Made by a program: the position numbers and the translations under genes. The notes beneath the pieces are model-generated. The model was not told the origin of the DNA. It made no database searches and saw only the letters and a list, made by a program, of their open reading frames with translations. DNA of 64,000 nucleotides from Paramarasmius palmivorus (lineage: Eukaryota; Basidiomycota; Agaricomycetes; Agaricales; Marasmiaceae), in assembly GCA_037176845.1 (NCBI GenBank), contig JAYKXP010000005.1, positions 744,001 through 808,000 on the forward strand, written 5' to 3'. Of the stretch, positions 24,720-36,976 are shown piece by piece. Within the stretch, counting starts at the first letter, position 1. Every line of letters starts with the position of its first letter.

Positions 24720-25551
24720 AGCGAACACCTGGAGACATCCAATTGTGTGCGAGCATACGACACGGAGCCAATAGGAAGACCATTTGCGATGTGCCAGTGC
24801 CACTGCTCGACATCCCGTTCTCACCGCCAGCCCACGTACTCCGTTCCTTCATCTATCAGACCAACTCCACAATAGCACAAGTATCCAGTAACCCTGTCAG
24901 ATACATCCGGATATCTCTCGATCGGAAAGATACGTACTTTGCCGATTTATTTCCGTTCGACCCTTCTCTTGTACGAGCTTTATGAGTTTTCTATCGATGA
25001 ATGCTTTACTCGTGTCGAATATACCGGCAAGAAGGCTAATATAGAGTTTCATTCTTTGGCTTCGCACGCACATCGTTGCTCAGCGTGTTGGTCAATGTCC
25101 TCGGCTCAAAAGACAGGTACTTTTCACCATCAGAATCTGACATGGTTTTGACAGGCTCAAGCTGCTCTCAAGCGTCTCAAATCTTTCGATTGCAATCGGT
25201 CATAACTCTGAATTATGATAGGCGCAGCCTCCATCAGCCACCTCTCAAGCTTTCGGTCGCTTCACTCTTCGACTCCGTATCCAAGATAGCAATTCGACAA
25301 TCATATCTACAATAAAACTACCCCATTAGTAAAGCGAACACGCGCACCCTGAGCAGTCCAGACTTCCAAATCTATACAAACCCACGTATCCAAGTTTATA
25401 CAGCGCTTACTCGAACCCACCACCCATTTGCATACATATGTCCATGACATGAACTGATCTTCTATCTTCCCATTTTCCCAAACCCCTCATTCCATCCTTC
25501 CCTTCTTGCATTGTCCCGGAACTCTTGACCGAGCGTCCAGGTTGAAGGAAC
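24720..25551. other. intergenic region upstream of the multi-pass membrane protein
   Basis: Only short frames without recognisable products. It should contain the RIB7 3' UTR and the promoter of the next gene. Confidence 0.45.
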
Positions 25552-27011
25552 ATGGCGGAGAGTGATTTCCCGTTGGATGTGGCTGGTGCTGTGTCGGTAT
25601 GGTTCGAGGTCCGTTCAAAGTCCTTATCACTGCCACTTCATTGCCTAATTCGCACTCGTTTTTGATTCCCGTAGACTTTACTCTATGGTGAAGCGCCCTT
25701 GTTCTGAAATCTTGAAGAGAGAAGACGTGTTCTGACCTGGGATGATAAGGGATCTACACATGCCTCTTCTTCTCCTACGCCTATCTGTCTCTCCGAAAGA
25801 GGATGTTGTTCACGGTTCCTTCAAGGGTGAGCGCCATTTTCAGCAATTGTCATTCATGAGTCAGGTCTTAAGACATAGAACTGACGTTTTTCCGGGCTAG
25901 GTCTTTTTTGTCGTAACGTCCTTAATGTACGCGAATTGTACTGCACATATTGGTGTGTGTTCTTTCTTCTTTAATAGGTCTAGGTCGTTCTAATGCTTGA
26001 ATAATGGTACGTAGGACTCAACCTATACCGGCTATTGCGCGGGTATGTATACCTACGGGAAACCGTCGGACCAGAAAATTACTTCAATGATCTGGGGCGG
26101 GTAGACAACATAGCACATGACGCGTTGAATGCGATACAAACTTGGATGGGCGACTTTCTGATCGTATGTTCGCCTTTGACGTGTCTGGGTGACCGTGGAT
26201 TGAACATGTTGGCAGATTTATAGATGTTACCTCGTCTGGGGTAACAACGTGTATGTCATCATTGTCCCAGTGCTCCTTCTCGCTGTTAGCATTCGTGGGT
26301 TTATCTACATTTCACATTGCGGTAAATAATACTAAGTGCCTCATCTGCGACAGTTTCCAATGCGGTAGCACTTCATCTCTTCACTCAAGTCCCGTTGGGA
26401 ACCATTTTTGGTCCGACGCTGGTGGCATGGATGAATACAATCTACGCAACAGCTTTTGCACAAAATGCGCTCACGACGGGGCTAATAGCATATCGCATCT
26501 GGAGGCAAGAAATGTCCTCTCGGGCCGCTGGACTTCGAGGTGGATCAAGTGAATCGTCACTCCTTCCTGCAGTCAGGATCATAGTGGAGAGCGCAGCACT
26601 TTACTTGGCCCTATTGCTGTGCCTTATTGTGTTGTACGCCCAGGGGAATAATGGACAGTTCGTCATGCAAGAAGCAACTGTACCCGCTGTTGGTGAGTAT
26701 TTCATCTTGAGTGTTGCCGTGCTAATGATATATTGATTACTCAACATGACATAGGCATCGTCTTTTGCTTGATCTCTGTTCGGCTTTCACTTCGTTCCTA
26801 TGCGATGTGGAAGACGACTGCACGAAGTGGTGTTGGCATGGGTGGGATGGAATGGAAAGAGCCTACGACGAATATCACTACAAGTGCAGGGATTTCTGCG
26901 AGCGCGGCCATCATTCTACAGACAGTAGCGGCATCCGATGACACGGGAACTACGGCGAGACCAGATGACGGGGAAGATGGAGATAAAAGTATTGAGTCTG
27001 GGTCCAAATGA
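25552..27011 (+). CDS. agaricomycete multi-pass (about seven helices) membrane protein, unknown function
   Basis: The ATG at 25552 gives MAESDFPLDVAGAVSVWFE. Short exons then encode successive hydrophobic helices: TCLFFSYAYLSL, VFFVVTSLMYANCTAHIG, LNLYRLLRGY, MGDFLIIYRCYLVWGNN, VYVIIVPVLLLAVSI, TIFGPTLVAWMNTIYATAF, ESAALYLALLLCLIVLYAQG and GIVFCLISVRLSLRSYAMW. The stop is at 27009-27011. The 62-bp intron 25953-26014 removes an in-frame TAA. The conserved DFL-IYRCYLVWGNN block and the cytoplasmic Ser/Gly/Thr-rich tail match a receptor-like family that is greatly expanded in mushrooms. No ligand or partner is known to me. The first two exon joins are less certain than the rest. Confidence 0.72.
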
Positions 27012-27400
27012 GACCGGAAAGGCTTTGATATCGTGCTGCGAAAATTGTCTGGGGTTGACGGGCTAGCTTGGCCTTTTGGAGACGAGTGGTGTGTTGTATG
27101 ATGTCGGTGGTGATTTATTCTGTAACTACAGTGTAACTGTAAAGAGACGACCTATTTGATATGCTTTGACTCTAGCGCCTGCTAATAATACCCTTCTAAC
27201 ACCTCCCGGTTTACGATACAAAGCTTCTACTCCTTTCTAGTGTGTCCATGTCGAGTAAGGAGTCGGGTTACGCCGAGTATTGCCCTGGAAAATAAAAAAG
27301 TTTGCCGGGAAATGATTCACGAAATGACATCAGTTATGCAGAGCTACCCACGTTGTGCATTCTTGCAGATGATCGAGACCGTTTCGTGTGTGCGACGACC
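27012..27400. other. intergenic region upstream of the DH-domain gene
   Basis: No separate gene. The frame of the next protein stays open up to 27302, so its start could be at 27302 instead of 27401. Confidence 0.4.
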
Positions 27401-30400
27401 ATGTCGTCGCATAACAAACTGAAAAAACGCACTTACCCTCCTCCTTCTTATCGACCACCACCTATTCCTGCTGCAGAGCTCAGCTTTATCGCTCATTCTC
27501 CTCCTTCTCCAGAGGCAGAGTCCTCAAATTTTCCTTATTCCTTTTACAACAATTATGTGTCGATGAACGAAACGGACCGAAGACGATCTCAAAGTCGGGC
27601 ACGTTCGTCAGTTTCGCTTACGCTTAGCCCAACACATACCTACTCGACGCGTCCGGAAACCGTTCTTTCAATGAACTCTGCTACGCCGCTGCTCAATCCA
27701 GGGGGAAATGGATCTACTCACTATAGGTCGGATACTATGCCGGCACGCAAATTAACCAAAGTCAGAAGGCCTGGGGCACCCCAAGCCATCGGTTTCGAAA
27801 CGCTTCCTTATGCTGAGCTTCTTTCACCTTCTTTGCCACAACCCCCACAACCACCTCCCCAACCACCACCATTGCTTCCCCAAATAATGGTAGACCATGA
27901 AGAGCAGTCGCTTACAAGGAGAAGGTCGACTATAAATTGGAAGGTTACCTGGAGCTTACGGAGAAGGAACACGGGTAAGGATAAGGAGCGAGAGATAAGC
28001 CGGGACGTTGGCGAAGACGGCTTGAACGAAAAACCGGATGTGCTGGCTGATGTGATGCCTCTGGAGACTCTACCTGTGAGTCTCACCGCGTTCTATCTCT
28101 TTCATCGAGTTGCTCAGTTCTTTTTGGTTATTGCACCATTCAGATGACAACCGACGACATCATTCCAGTGTGTAGCCTGTTAATTGTCTTTCATATTCCC
28201 TTGTTGAATGTTTGACTCGCAGCCGCTCACTCCACCTCCTAAAAAATTCACGCTGAGCCCAGACGTGGATGTGGACTCGGATATCGAAGACTATTCACAT
28301 CGAGCTGAATACGATCTAGACTCGAGTTTGGATCACGATATTCCACCAGCTCGTCCGAGGCCGCGTCCTCCACACCACTTGGATTCATATTCGTCTAGTG
28401 GACACTACTCGCATGAGCATAGGCAATATAGTGCTCCGGTGTCGCGTCGATGGACGTTGGCCATGGCAATGACCAGTCATGACCTCTCAGACGAGAACTT
28501 TGTTCAACAGGTCGAGTTTATGCGAAGAGCTAGTGTCACACAGTTTTCTGACGAAGGTGACGAATCATATTATCATGGACCGCCTTACGACGAGTACGAT
28601 GAGAACGAGGACGCCTCCACATCCTATCATCATTCCCAGGTGCATGGCAATGGGCAGGTGCCTTCAATGCCAGACCTACGGATACGCGTGCCTTCGGTGT
28701 CTTTCCCAGCCTCACCTACTTCCCCCACGTCGCCCACGACTCTCCTTAGCCCTTCAACCTCTGCCCCCGAGACCCATGCAATGTATGCCCCCTTGCCTTT
28801 CGAGCCCCCAACTGCCGAAAGTGAATGGACTTCGGCTCTCCACGCCTTGCTTATCACTCGCGATCTATTGCGAACTGAAAGGACATATCTCGCTTCTTTG
28901 ATGTTATTGTTGGATAGCTCGCCCTGTGGGACACCAAACTCTCCTAACTCTCGCGATGGCGCGATGAATGGATTCTTCGGTGCTTCTCAGCCCCATGTCC
29001 CGAACCACCATTCTCACCCCTCGAATATTTTCTCATCTCCCGAATCTATAGAGTTGCGTACCAAACTTCTATGGCCGACGTATCCTCCCCCTCCTCTGAT
29101 GCACACGTACTTGTGCTCCCTGATTGCCACTTCTTCTATGCTTCTTGCTAAATTTGAAGCAGATCCTTCGGTCATGGGTGCAGCCAATGCACTGCTCAGT
29201 TCCGAAGACGAAGTCGAAAGGGTATTTGTCGGATGGTGCGGTGTCGTAGGTGGCTGGTTCGAGGACAAACGGCGGCTCAAGTCTTTTAGCCAACCTGGCG
29301 AACGAAGGAGGCGCCTGAGCAAAACCAAGTTTACATCAAGCCCCAGTCCCAGTACGGCAGGCAGCAGAAGCGTGTCAATGGTGTTTTCCACGCCGCCTCC
29401 CATGCCTGATCTGCCCCTACCTCCATCACATTCACATTCACCTTCGCGACCAATGTCACAGATTAGTTCATCGACGTCACGTCCTATTTCGCAGCGCATT
29501 CCGTCATTACGACCGCTTTCGATGATTCATCCGCCAGCGCCTGCGGAAGCGATTAGGACAGCACCTCTACCTCCGAGAAAGGGTTTGGATTTGTCCCGAG
29601 CGCGAATAAGCAAGGAGGAGGCGCCGTTGCCGCCTATTCCTGTCGAGGATCAGAGGGGCCGCCAACCTCCCGCTCCTATCAACGGCTATATTTCCACGCA
29701 GGTACCCATTATAACAGGATCCGAAGAGGGAACAGGCGAAGTGCTCTTTCCGAGCGTGAGGGGTCGAGATACGTCTGTCTCTACGCGGGGCTCCATTTAC
29801 AACAGTCCTGCACAGATTCGTTCTCCTTCCACTGGTTTGCTTGGGTTAGTTGTGGGCAGACTTGCTAGTTCTACATCGCTAGGAGGCAGCCCTGCCAAGG
29901 ATAAGGAAAAGGTTAGGAGGAGAAAGTTGTCAAAGAGCAAGAGTCGGCGTAAGAGCCATGGTGTAGAAGGAAACGAGTCCAAAGAACAGTTCAAGGTCGA
30001 GCGCAGCAAGTCTGTGCTTTTGTTTGGCAGTCGCAGTCGTACCAGAACGTCATCACCTGAACGCATTCAGACGGGTCAGACGCAGAGCTCTGGCTCCGCG
30101 TTGAAACGGAGTATGTCCGAGTATCTGAAGAAGTCGCTGGGTAGCCGGTCACCATCTTCAAATCCGATACAGAAAGGTACTCCCGTTCTGGGCTTGAGTG
30201 CTGTAGAGCGCCATGGGGGGCAACTCAATGGGGACAGCAACGGAAACAATACTAGCAACAGTACTAGTACTAGTGGGCATGGTACCGACGAGGGTTTCTA
30301 TTCCGAAGGTGGTGTGACTGTGGATGGCCATGGCTATACCAGCACACTAGATGGTCACGGATACAAGGAAAAGCCAACCGTCAATATTTCTGTGAACGGG

Positions 30401-30700
30401 AGCTCCAAGAAACCAGGAGGAGGCATAATCGGAGTAGGTGGTAAGCGCGTGTACTCTGTACGAGATTTGGCCATATTGCCCGTACAAAGAGTCACTCGAT
30501 ATACACTGCTTTATCGAGGTAAGCTCTTTTTGACTTGCAATTCTTCTTATAATAACGCTCCCTTCCCAGATCTCCTCAAACATACTCCTGCGACCTCCCC
30601 AGTCCGTCCATTGCTCGAACGTGCTGTCGAAGTGAGCAGAAGAATAGCTCTCAAATGCGACAAAGCGCAAGGCAACGCTGAGCTTTTAAGAAGGCGTTGA
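27401..30700 (+). CDS. RhoGEF-like protein with a split DH (Dbl homology) domain and no PH domain
   Basis: Exons 27401-28075, 28144-28167, 28223-30518 and 30570-30700 give ~1041 residues. The N-terminal half is Pro/Ser-rich. The first DH helix lies at about residue 440 (ALLITRDLLRTERTYLASLMLLL). A second conserved helical region lies at about 515-590 (LMHTYLCSLIATSSMLLAKF..VERVFVGWCGVVGGWF). About 385 low-complexity residues follow before the DH signature LAILPVQRVTRYTLLYRDLLKHTP near residue 980. The protein ends soon after, at ALKCDKAQGNAELLRRR, so no PH domain follows. DH proteins load GTP onto Rho or Cdc42 GTPases in polarity and growth. The 51-bp last intron has no stop in frame. Confidence 0.82.
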
Positions 30701-31645
30701 AAAACCGATGCGAAACACAATTCCTCCTTCACTCCATCTTTGCATCTGTACTTTTAGGCTATCTATCTTATGGTGTCGTTTAGTTGCATGCTCTTCTGTA
30801 TTTGTACGTTGTTCTGGCCTTCTTGTTCTGTGCATTGTGCTTTGCTTTGGTCCTTTCAACTCCAAATCCCAAACCTCTGCCACAACTTTCCTCCTCGTTT
30901 GTCCACTCTCCGCATTCCTTGGCCTCTTTATCACCTAGCTCACGATACCCGGACGATCCCTCGTGTTGCTCATACTCCCGGTGGCTGCGGTTCTATACAT
31001 CAACGACAGGTTCTCCGACATGATGTACCTCATGTGTCCAAAGTCGTGTCGCAGAAGTCACTCTCGTTATCTTCTGCGGCAGGCGTTGGTCATGAGGCCC
31101 TATTGTTTCCGCTGGTGTTGAGTTTCTACCTTCTTAGCCCTTAGGGGTTTAGAGTCTATAGGATTTGCGAGCTTCGTTCTCTCGCCGCGCCTTCCCTTAT
31201 CTTGCCCTCTACCTTTCTAACTCTGCTTGGTACGCCACCGCAGCATATCGTTATATTACAACATTGCTATCATCCTACCTTCGTTTCTTCTCGCGTCACT
31301 TTCCTTCCTATCGTTGATCTAGCTTCCATTGCTGTATCCTCATTCAAACTCTCGTATTCTCATAGATATTAACAGTCATTTACGTCTCGACGCACAACAG
31401 CTGTATGTACAGTACGTCCAAGAATACCCTCATCACAAGCATTTCATTATCTCATTTTCTTTAATATCTACTTACATAGAGTATCCACCTGCATGCCAAT
31501 ATACACGGTTTCTGGCAGATTAACGCGGTATTTTTGACAGCAGGAATGGTGGTAGGACAGATTAGCGCTGAAAGATCCAGGTCCAGGTGACTGTGACGCA
31601 AACGAAGCGTTCGACATCACTACGCGAATCACATCCTACATCAAT
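30701..31645. other. noncoding stretch between the DH-domain gene and the U6 gene
   Basis: T- and C-rich sequence with short frames only. It probably holds a 3' UTR and the upstream promoter of U6. I see no gene. Confidence 0.5.
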
Positions 31646-31669
31646 GTCCCCTTCGGGGTGACATACGAA

Positions 31670-31700
<31 letters not shown>

Positions 31701-31745
31701 GGCCCCTGCACAAGGATGACACGCTTTTCCGGAGTGGTAGACCTA
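31646..31745 (+). ncRNA. U6 spliceosomal snRNA
   Basis: The sequence begins with a 5' stem-loop (GTCCCCTTCGGGG). The near-invariant U6 core follows: ATTGGAACGATACAGAGAAG, ATTAGCATGGCCCCTGCACA and AGGATGACACGC. This includes the ACAGAGA box that pairs with the 5' splice site and the AGC triad of the catalytic core. The 3' part after ACACGC diverges, as in other fungi. A T-run at 31762-31766 could serve as the RNA polymerase III terminator. The core is uninterrupted, so there is no intron here. Exact ends are estimated. Confidence 0.93.
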
Positions 31746-31987
31746 CGGGTCTCAATATTTATTTTTAAACCAATCCTTACAGTTTCAAACGTTCACCCTC
31801 GGCGGAAGTACTTCTGGAGAAGATACCTGCTTCTCCTTCAGTACGTCTAAACCCTTACATTTCGTTTTTGCTCTATCTTTGGACTCCGGGACCGAATAGG
31901 ATGCTCTGGACGTAAAACACTTGCGGTAAAAGAAAAACAAGTTCGCCGGTACAAATAAAATTTCTGGTGTCTCCTCGTCTACAATCA

Positions 31988-34952
31988 CTAGTGATCTACA
32001 TCCATATCGTCGTTCTCACCATCGAACACTCCGTCATCCATCTCGCTGAGAATGTAATCCACCATGTAGCTATCTTGCAAGAGTTTATCCAATCTTGCGA
32101 GATGCCGCTCACTGTACGGAATGAACGAATCTATCCACTCCTTTAACGCCGTTGAACCCTTCGACGCCATTGATCCGTTCAGCACTCCGCTCACAAGTGC
32201 TTCTTCACCGACCTGATCCATGAACGCTTTCACAACGTCATCCGCAGGACGTAATTTGAAAATCGCGTACAGAACATTCTGGGATATCGCACTGGTTTTG
32301 GCGTTGGCGTTCCAGTCCCTCGCGTACCCGAGTAGTCTGGTCAGATCAGAGCCTGAAAGCGTTCGTAGAACTTCATCGACGGCGGAACTACCCGTAACCG
32401 ATGATTCCTCTGCATCGTCACTAGATGAGACTTGTCTGAAAAGTGATAACAGACGGCCGGGTTGAGCCATCGCTAAAGCCAATTGGATAGCTTTACGGTA
32501 ATCGTGAAGGGAGATGTAATTTTGAAAATCCTGTTCTCTGTGTGATGGTTATAAGGCGGACGAGTAGAGAGTGCCGATAACACATACTTCTGAACCAAGT
32601 CGGTCCTTTTCAGCTCCTCTTCCTGCTCTTGCTCCTCTGTGCAATCTTCCCAGAAGGTCACGATCGAGTCGGCTGCACCAGAAAGAACAGTCTTCTCATC
32701 TTTGCTAATTGCTAACGCCCAGACCTAGAAACGAAGGTCAATAATTGGAATTGCAGCCGAATGGGATAATTCTCACCTTATCTTCGTGATTATCCAACGT
32801 TGTAGCGCATTCCTCGGTAGCCACGTTCCATATCTTTACGAGACCGTCAGAAGCAGAACTGGCCAGCTGCATACCCGCATTAAAGAAATCGACCCTTAAC
32901 ACGGAATTCGTATGCCCCTCGAATGTCTTGACACACGAGAAGTCATCCAAATTCCACAGCTTAATGGTCTTATCTCCACTTCCAGTTGCCAGCACCTTTT
33001 CTTCTCGCCCAAACTTGACTGTCCACACTCCTCTTTTGTGTCCTTTACACGTTCCCAGGAGCTTCAACGACCCCGCTACAGAGCTTCCTTTTCTCGTAAA
33101 CTCAATCTCGAAGATCTTGGCTGTACGATCCTGGGATCCAGAGACCAATAACCGGTTATTAGGCGCCACGTCCAAAGAATTGATATCCTTATCGTGGGCC
33201 TTTAATGTAGTCAAACTCTTACACTTCACTTGGTCACCACCAGATATCGAAACCTCTGATAGATCCCACATTTTGATAGTGCGGTCCTGGCTTCCTGTGA
33301 ACATGAACGGAACACTGGAAGCTTCGTCATCCGCTGCTTGTCGAGCCATAGCAACGGCCCCAACGCTCTCGCTATGGCCTTCGCAGATAGCTATGCAGTG
33401 ATAACCCCAGGTGTCTTCCTGATCAGACGTAAGGGCGGCCCAAAGACGTGCAGATCTATCTTTACTTCCACTTGCGAGGATTCGACCGTCGGCACCTTGG
33501 TCTAGACATAGAACAATATCTTTGTGTCCCTCAAGTAATCGCGCGTCCATATTTGCAGTTGAATAGACCCGAATGAGGGAGGAATTGGTGGCGAGTGCGA
33601 TATGTGAGTCGCGAGCCTTTTCGTTAGGGGAGAGGAAGGTGATATCGACAATCTCATCGTTGAAGCCGATAAGCTGCCGCGAGAGTGAGCGTCGGGAAAG
33701 GGAGTAGAAGAGGATATTTTGATCGCCGTGCACGGACACTATTGTTGAGCATTGAGGTAGGTATCTATAGCACAGAATCAGAAGACTGCGAAGTGCGATA
33801 CGGGTATACTCACATGGCATGTAAAATCTGCCGTTGCTCTTCCATTTCCTCGGAAGAGACTTGATTTTGTTCGTCGCCCATTGTGAATAATACAGTGCCC
33901 TGCTTTGCATCCCAGACTTTGACTATGCCATTCGAGCCTCCTGTGAAGAATCGAAGGGAGTCTGCGCCTGAAGCAGAAGAACTCGAGGATTCTTCCGAAT
34001 GCAGCAGAGCAACCGCCTCGACACGTTCCAGGACGGGGACAGTCTTTGCCAATAACGGCGCAACAGCCTTATCTTTTCCTTTCTTGCTCGAAGTCTCTTT
34101 TTGTTTTTGTTGTGCCATTGGCGACAAATCCCACACCAAAACCACCGAATCTCTTCCTCCACTGACTAACCACCGTCCGTCTTTTGATACGTCCAGTCCT
34201 CGAGGGACAGATACGTGCCCTTCAAGGACGGCAATTGGTTTAGATGACCGGGTTTCACCGAAAAGCTCGAAAACGCGAATGCGAGTATCCACAGAAGCTG
34301 TGAACAGCTGCATCGAGTCTTGTCTCCCGATCGAGGATGAATCCTGAACGTATTTGAAAGCCAGAGCACTGACGACACCACCGTGTCCTTTGAATACATG
34401 GGTGACATAGCCTTGGGCTATACTCCATACTTTGACTGTGCCATCTGCAGAACCAGAAGCGAGGTAAGTCGACGTGGGATCGACTTTGCAGACGTGAACA
34501 GGTGCGTCGTGAGCTCTTGCGATGACTCGAATCGGATTGATTGTCTGAGGCTGAGAATCTGGGCTCTGAGATGTGGGTATCTCGAAGATGCGAAGGGATA
34601 ACGAGGAGGTGAAAACGAGTAGATGTGTACATGAAGGTGTTATTGCAAGTGAAGTTATTGATTCTGTGTCCTGTCCATTCAGTTAGAAGAGCCATATATC
34701 TCAAAGACAGCAGACACACCCCCGAAAAACGACATATTGGGGTCCCAGTCGAGACTTCTGTGAGCAGAACCTCTTCTCCAACACAAGTTATGATTCTCTG
34801 TCCATCTGGAGTCACCGTGACTGGCCCAGAAGTGTACAACGGTGAGATTGAACGTGCATTCTTGAAGCTATATCAATATTAGCTCTGGAAAAAGCCTAGC
34901 AAAAGTATACCTACGCGGTTTTGAGCTTTGGTCGCTTCGCTGCGACTGCCAT
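31988..34952 (-). CDS. UTP13: U3 snoRNP / small-subunit processome WD40 protein
   Basis: The start is ATG 34950-34952 (MAVAAKRPKLKTA) and the stop is at 31988-31990. Exons join to two runs of WD40 repeats (for example LASGSADGTVKVWSIAQG, LFTASVDTRIRVFELF, LVSGGRDSVVLVWDL, ILASGSKDRSARLWAAL, LVSGSQDRTAKIFEI, VLATGSGDKTIKLWNLDDF, LASSASDGLVKIWNVATEEC). A helical Utp13-type C-terminal domain follows (EQDFQNYISLHDYRKAIQLALAMAQPGRLLSLF..LTRLLGYARDWN), and the tail is acidic (DDMDVDH). This is the nucleolar scaffold Utp13/TBL3 of the UTP-B complex, needed for early 18S rRNA processing. Length and architecture are typical. A Lys/Glu/Ser-rich insert lies between the repeat runs. Confidence 0.94.
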
Positions 34953-35197
34953 CGAGAAAAAAAAAAGTTGTTGTGAGAAAGGGAATTAATGCCCGTATAT
35001 GGCAGGAGCACTGCAAACCGGCAGGCTAAAGGGACGCGCGTCTACTTTGGACCCACAAAGAAAATGAAATCGAAATTCGATAAATCTCGATACTTATCTG
35101 CGTCCGTACCGAATCCTATAGCCCAGTACTAAATGTACTATACTACCTGTGACACCTAAGAAAAGTAGTCCCAATAAAAGTATTCATGTTTTTTTCT

Positions 35198-36658
35198 TTA
35201 ACTTCCTACTACTGCTCGAGATGACAACTTTTCCTCTGCCTCCCGAAGCCTCTCCTCAATCTCTTGTCGTAATTTTAACTCTTCAGCTGCCTGCTTCTCT
35301 GCATCCATCCTTTTACCTGACTCTTCCTCAAGAAGAGTCTCTACACTCCTCAAACTAGACTTCGCCCGCGAGGCCTCTGCATGTGCTTGTGCCAGTTGAT
35401 CCGAGAGCCGTATAGACAGAGAAACAGCATCACTTGACTGCCGTCTCAACTCTGCCACTTCATTATGAAGTTTCTCGATCGTAGCGTAGGCATTTTCATC
35501 CAAAGCTCGGGAAGCCGCTGCCCCAGATGGATAGGGTGTCAGCCCAATTAGTGACGAACGACGCTCGAATGGATGCATAATCTCCTCTTCACTCTCTAGA
35601 AGTTCATCTTCTGAACGACCATGCATATGAATATCAACTCCGCCATTCGGCTGTAACTCGTCCATACATTCCCCGTCAGGTGACAACTTCCATTTGCTAG
35701 TCGACGCTTGATGGTTTCCAGTCGTAGACACAGATGTGGCGGATGTAGGTGGCGGATCAGAATCCTTACGAGGTCGGCCACGACGTTTGGGATCTACCTC
35801 CTTAGTAGGTGCCGCGTCCTTGTTTTTATTGGGTCGACCCCGTTTACGAGGTCGCTTCGTCCCAGGAGGCGCGGCCAGGTTGACGGTCCAATATGAACCG
35901 AATCCTGGATCAGTGACAGGCCGTGGTTGTCTTTCGAATAAACGATTTAAAGAAAGGTGGTGTCGAACAGATTGCTACAAGAATGTCAGAAGTGCGTGGT
36001 AGTTATATTGCGTAAAACACACCTTCCAAGTAGAACCAGCAGTTCTATAATACGCATACTTCCCCTCCATCGCAGCATAAATTTCACGTATCGTAAGTCT
36101 TTTCCGAGGACTCCCCAAAATCGCGCAACGTAATATAACTGGTAAAGTATGTTGTGGTCTTCCATCTGTATCCGGGAGGCAGGCAAGGGTATCTGGGCAA
36201 TTTGGATGGGGCCTATGGTCTCTGTGTTGTTGTGGTACATATTGTGGTATTGTTGTCGCGTTTGTAGGAGAGTCTGTAGGTGAATCCTCTGGTATCGCAT
36301 CGTCCTCGGCGGGTATCTCTTCCTCTAAAGTTGGTTCATCGTCATCATGTGCAACTTCGACAGTCGAATCTTCGCTTCCGTCTGGTGAAGATGGAATCTC
36401 GGTGGTATCTGCGTGTGACAGTTGGGGTGAGCCTGCTGCCAATGACCTGGGATATATTTATTGGATGAGAAGGAAAGCTGGACGAATAAGAACACAAAAC
36501 CTACTTTTCTGCCATTCTTGCATGAATAGGATTGAGGAGATTGCGGATCGCAGCGCACATAGTGGTGGGAAGGAGGAGGAAAGGGATTGCCGACTTGGTA
36601 TTTGTTTTGTTGTGGGTCCACCTGTTGTTACATAAAGGGTACTACGAAAGGGTACCAT
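35198..36658 (-). CDS. forkhead transcription factor with AT-hooks and C-terminal coiled coil
   Basis: The winged-helix domain is split by an intron near 35972-36022: HTLPVILRCAILGSPRKRLTIREIYAAMEGKYAYYR, then STWK joined to QSVRHHLSLNRLFERQPR and FGSYWTVN. Two AT-hook-like blocks follow (RKRGRPNK and KRRGRPRK). A ~120-residue predicted coiled coil (about 35200-35480) ends at the stop at 35198. The N-terminal part is acidic. The 5' end is unresolved: the coding frame extends to VDPQQNKYQVGNPFPPP at 36621 without an ATG. A 34-base intron after ATG 36658 or a further upstream exon is needed. A nuclear DNA-binding regulator; target genes unknown. Confidence 0.8.
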
Positions 36659-36976
36659 GACTCCTCTCCCCCATTGTTTCTGATGAATTTGGACCGAGAT
36701 CGATCATATGTACGACGCGAATCAGCTGTTGCAAGCGCTCTGTTGCTGCGTGTTTTTCCTTGTTCTATATCCAGTAACCATCCGGTCCATCCCCCAATCA
36801 AACATCTCTTCTGAACATTGTATCTCAGAATGGAAGCGCCCTTATGATCCCATCCTTGATCTCTCCCACTGCTCTGACTCTGCCCGTATCGATTCTTCAT
36901 ACACAAGGTAATACACGTTCGCAAAATTAGCTACAACAGGGTACTGTACAGCGTACTATTCTCGCCTTAATCTAAC
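36659..36976. other. intergenic region between the forkhead and Zn2Cys6 genes
   Basis: May include the first exon and promoter of the forkhead gene and the 3' UTR of the Zn2Cys6 gene. No other gene seen. Confidence 0.4.

Noticed and set aside
25953..26014. Apparent in-frame TAA in the multi-pass membrane protein gene, suggesting a pseudogene
   Set aside because: A 62-bp GT-AG intron removes the stop and joins TAHIG to LNLYRLLRGY in the correct frame.
30770..31144. Plus-strand frame downstream of the DH-domain gene
   Set aside because: Composition follows the C/T-rich noncoding sequence; no family resemblance or start context. More likely 3' UTR.
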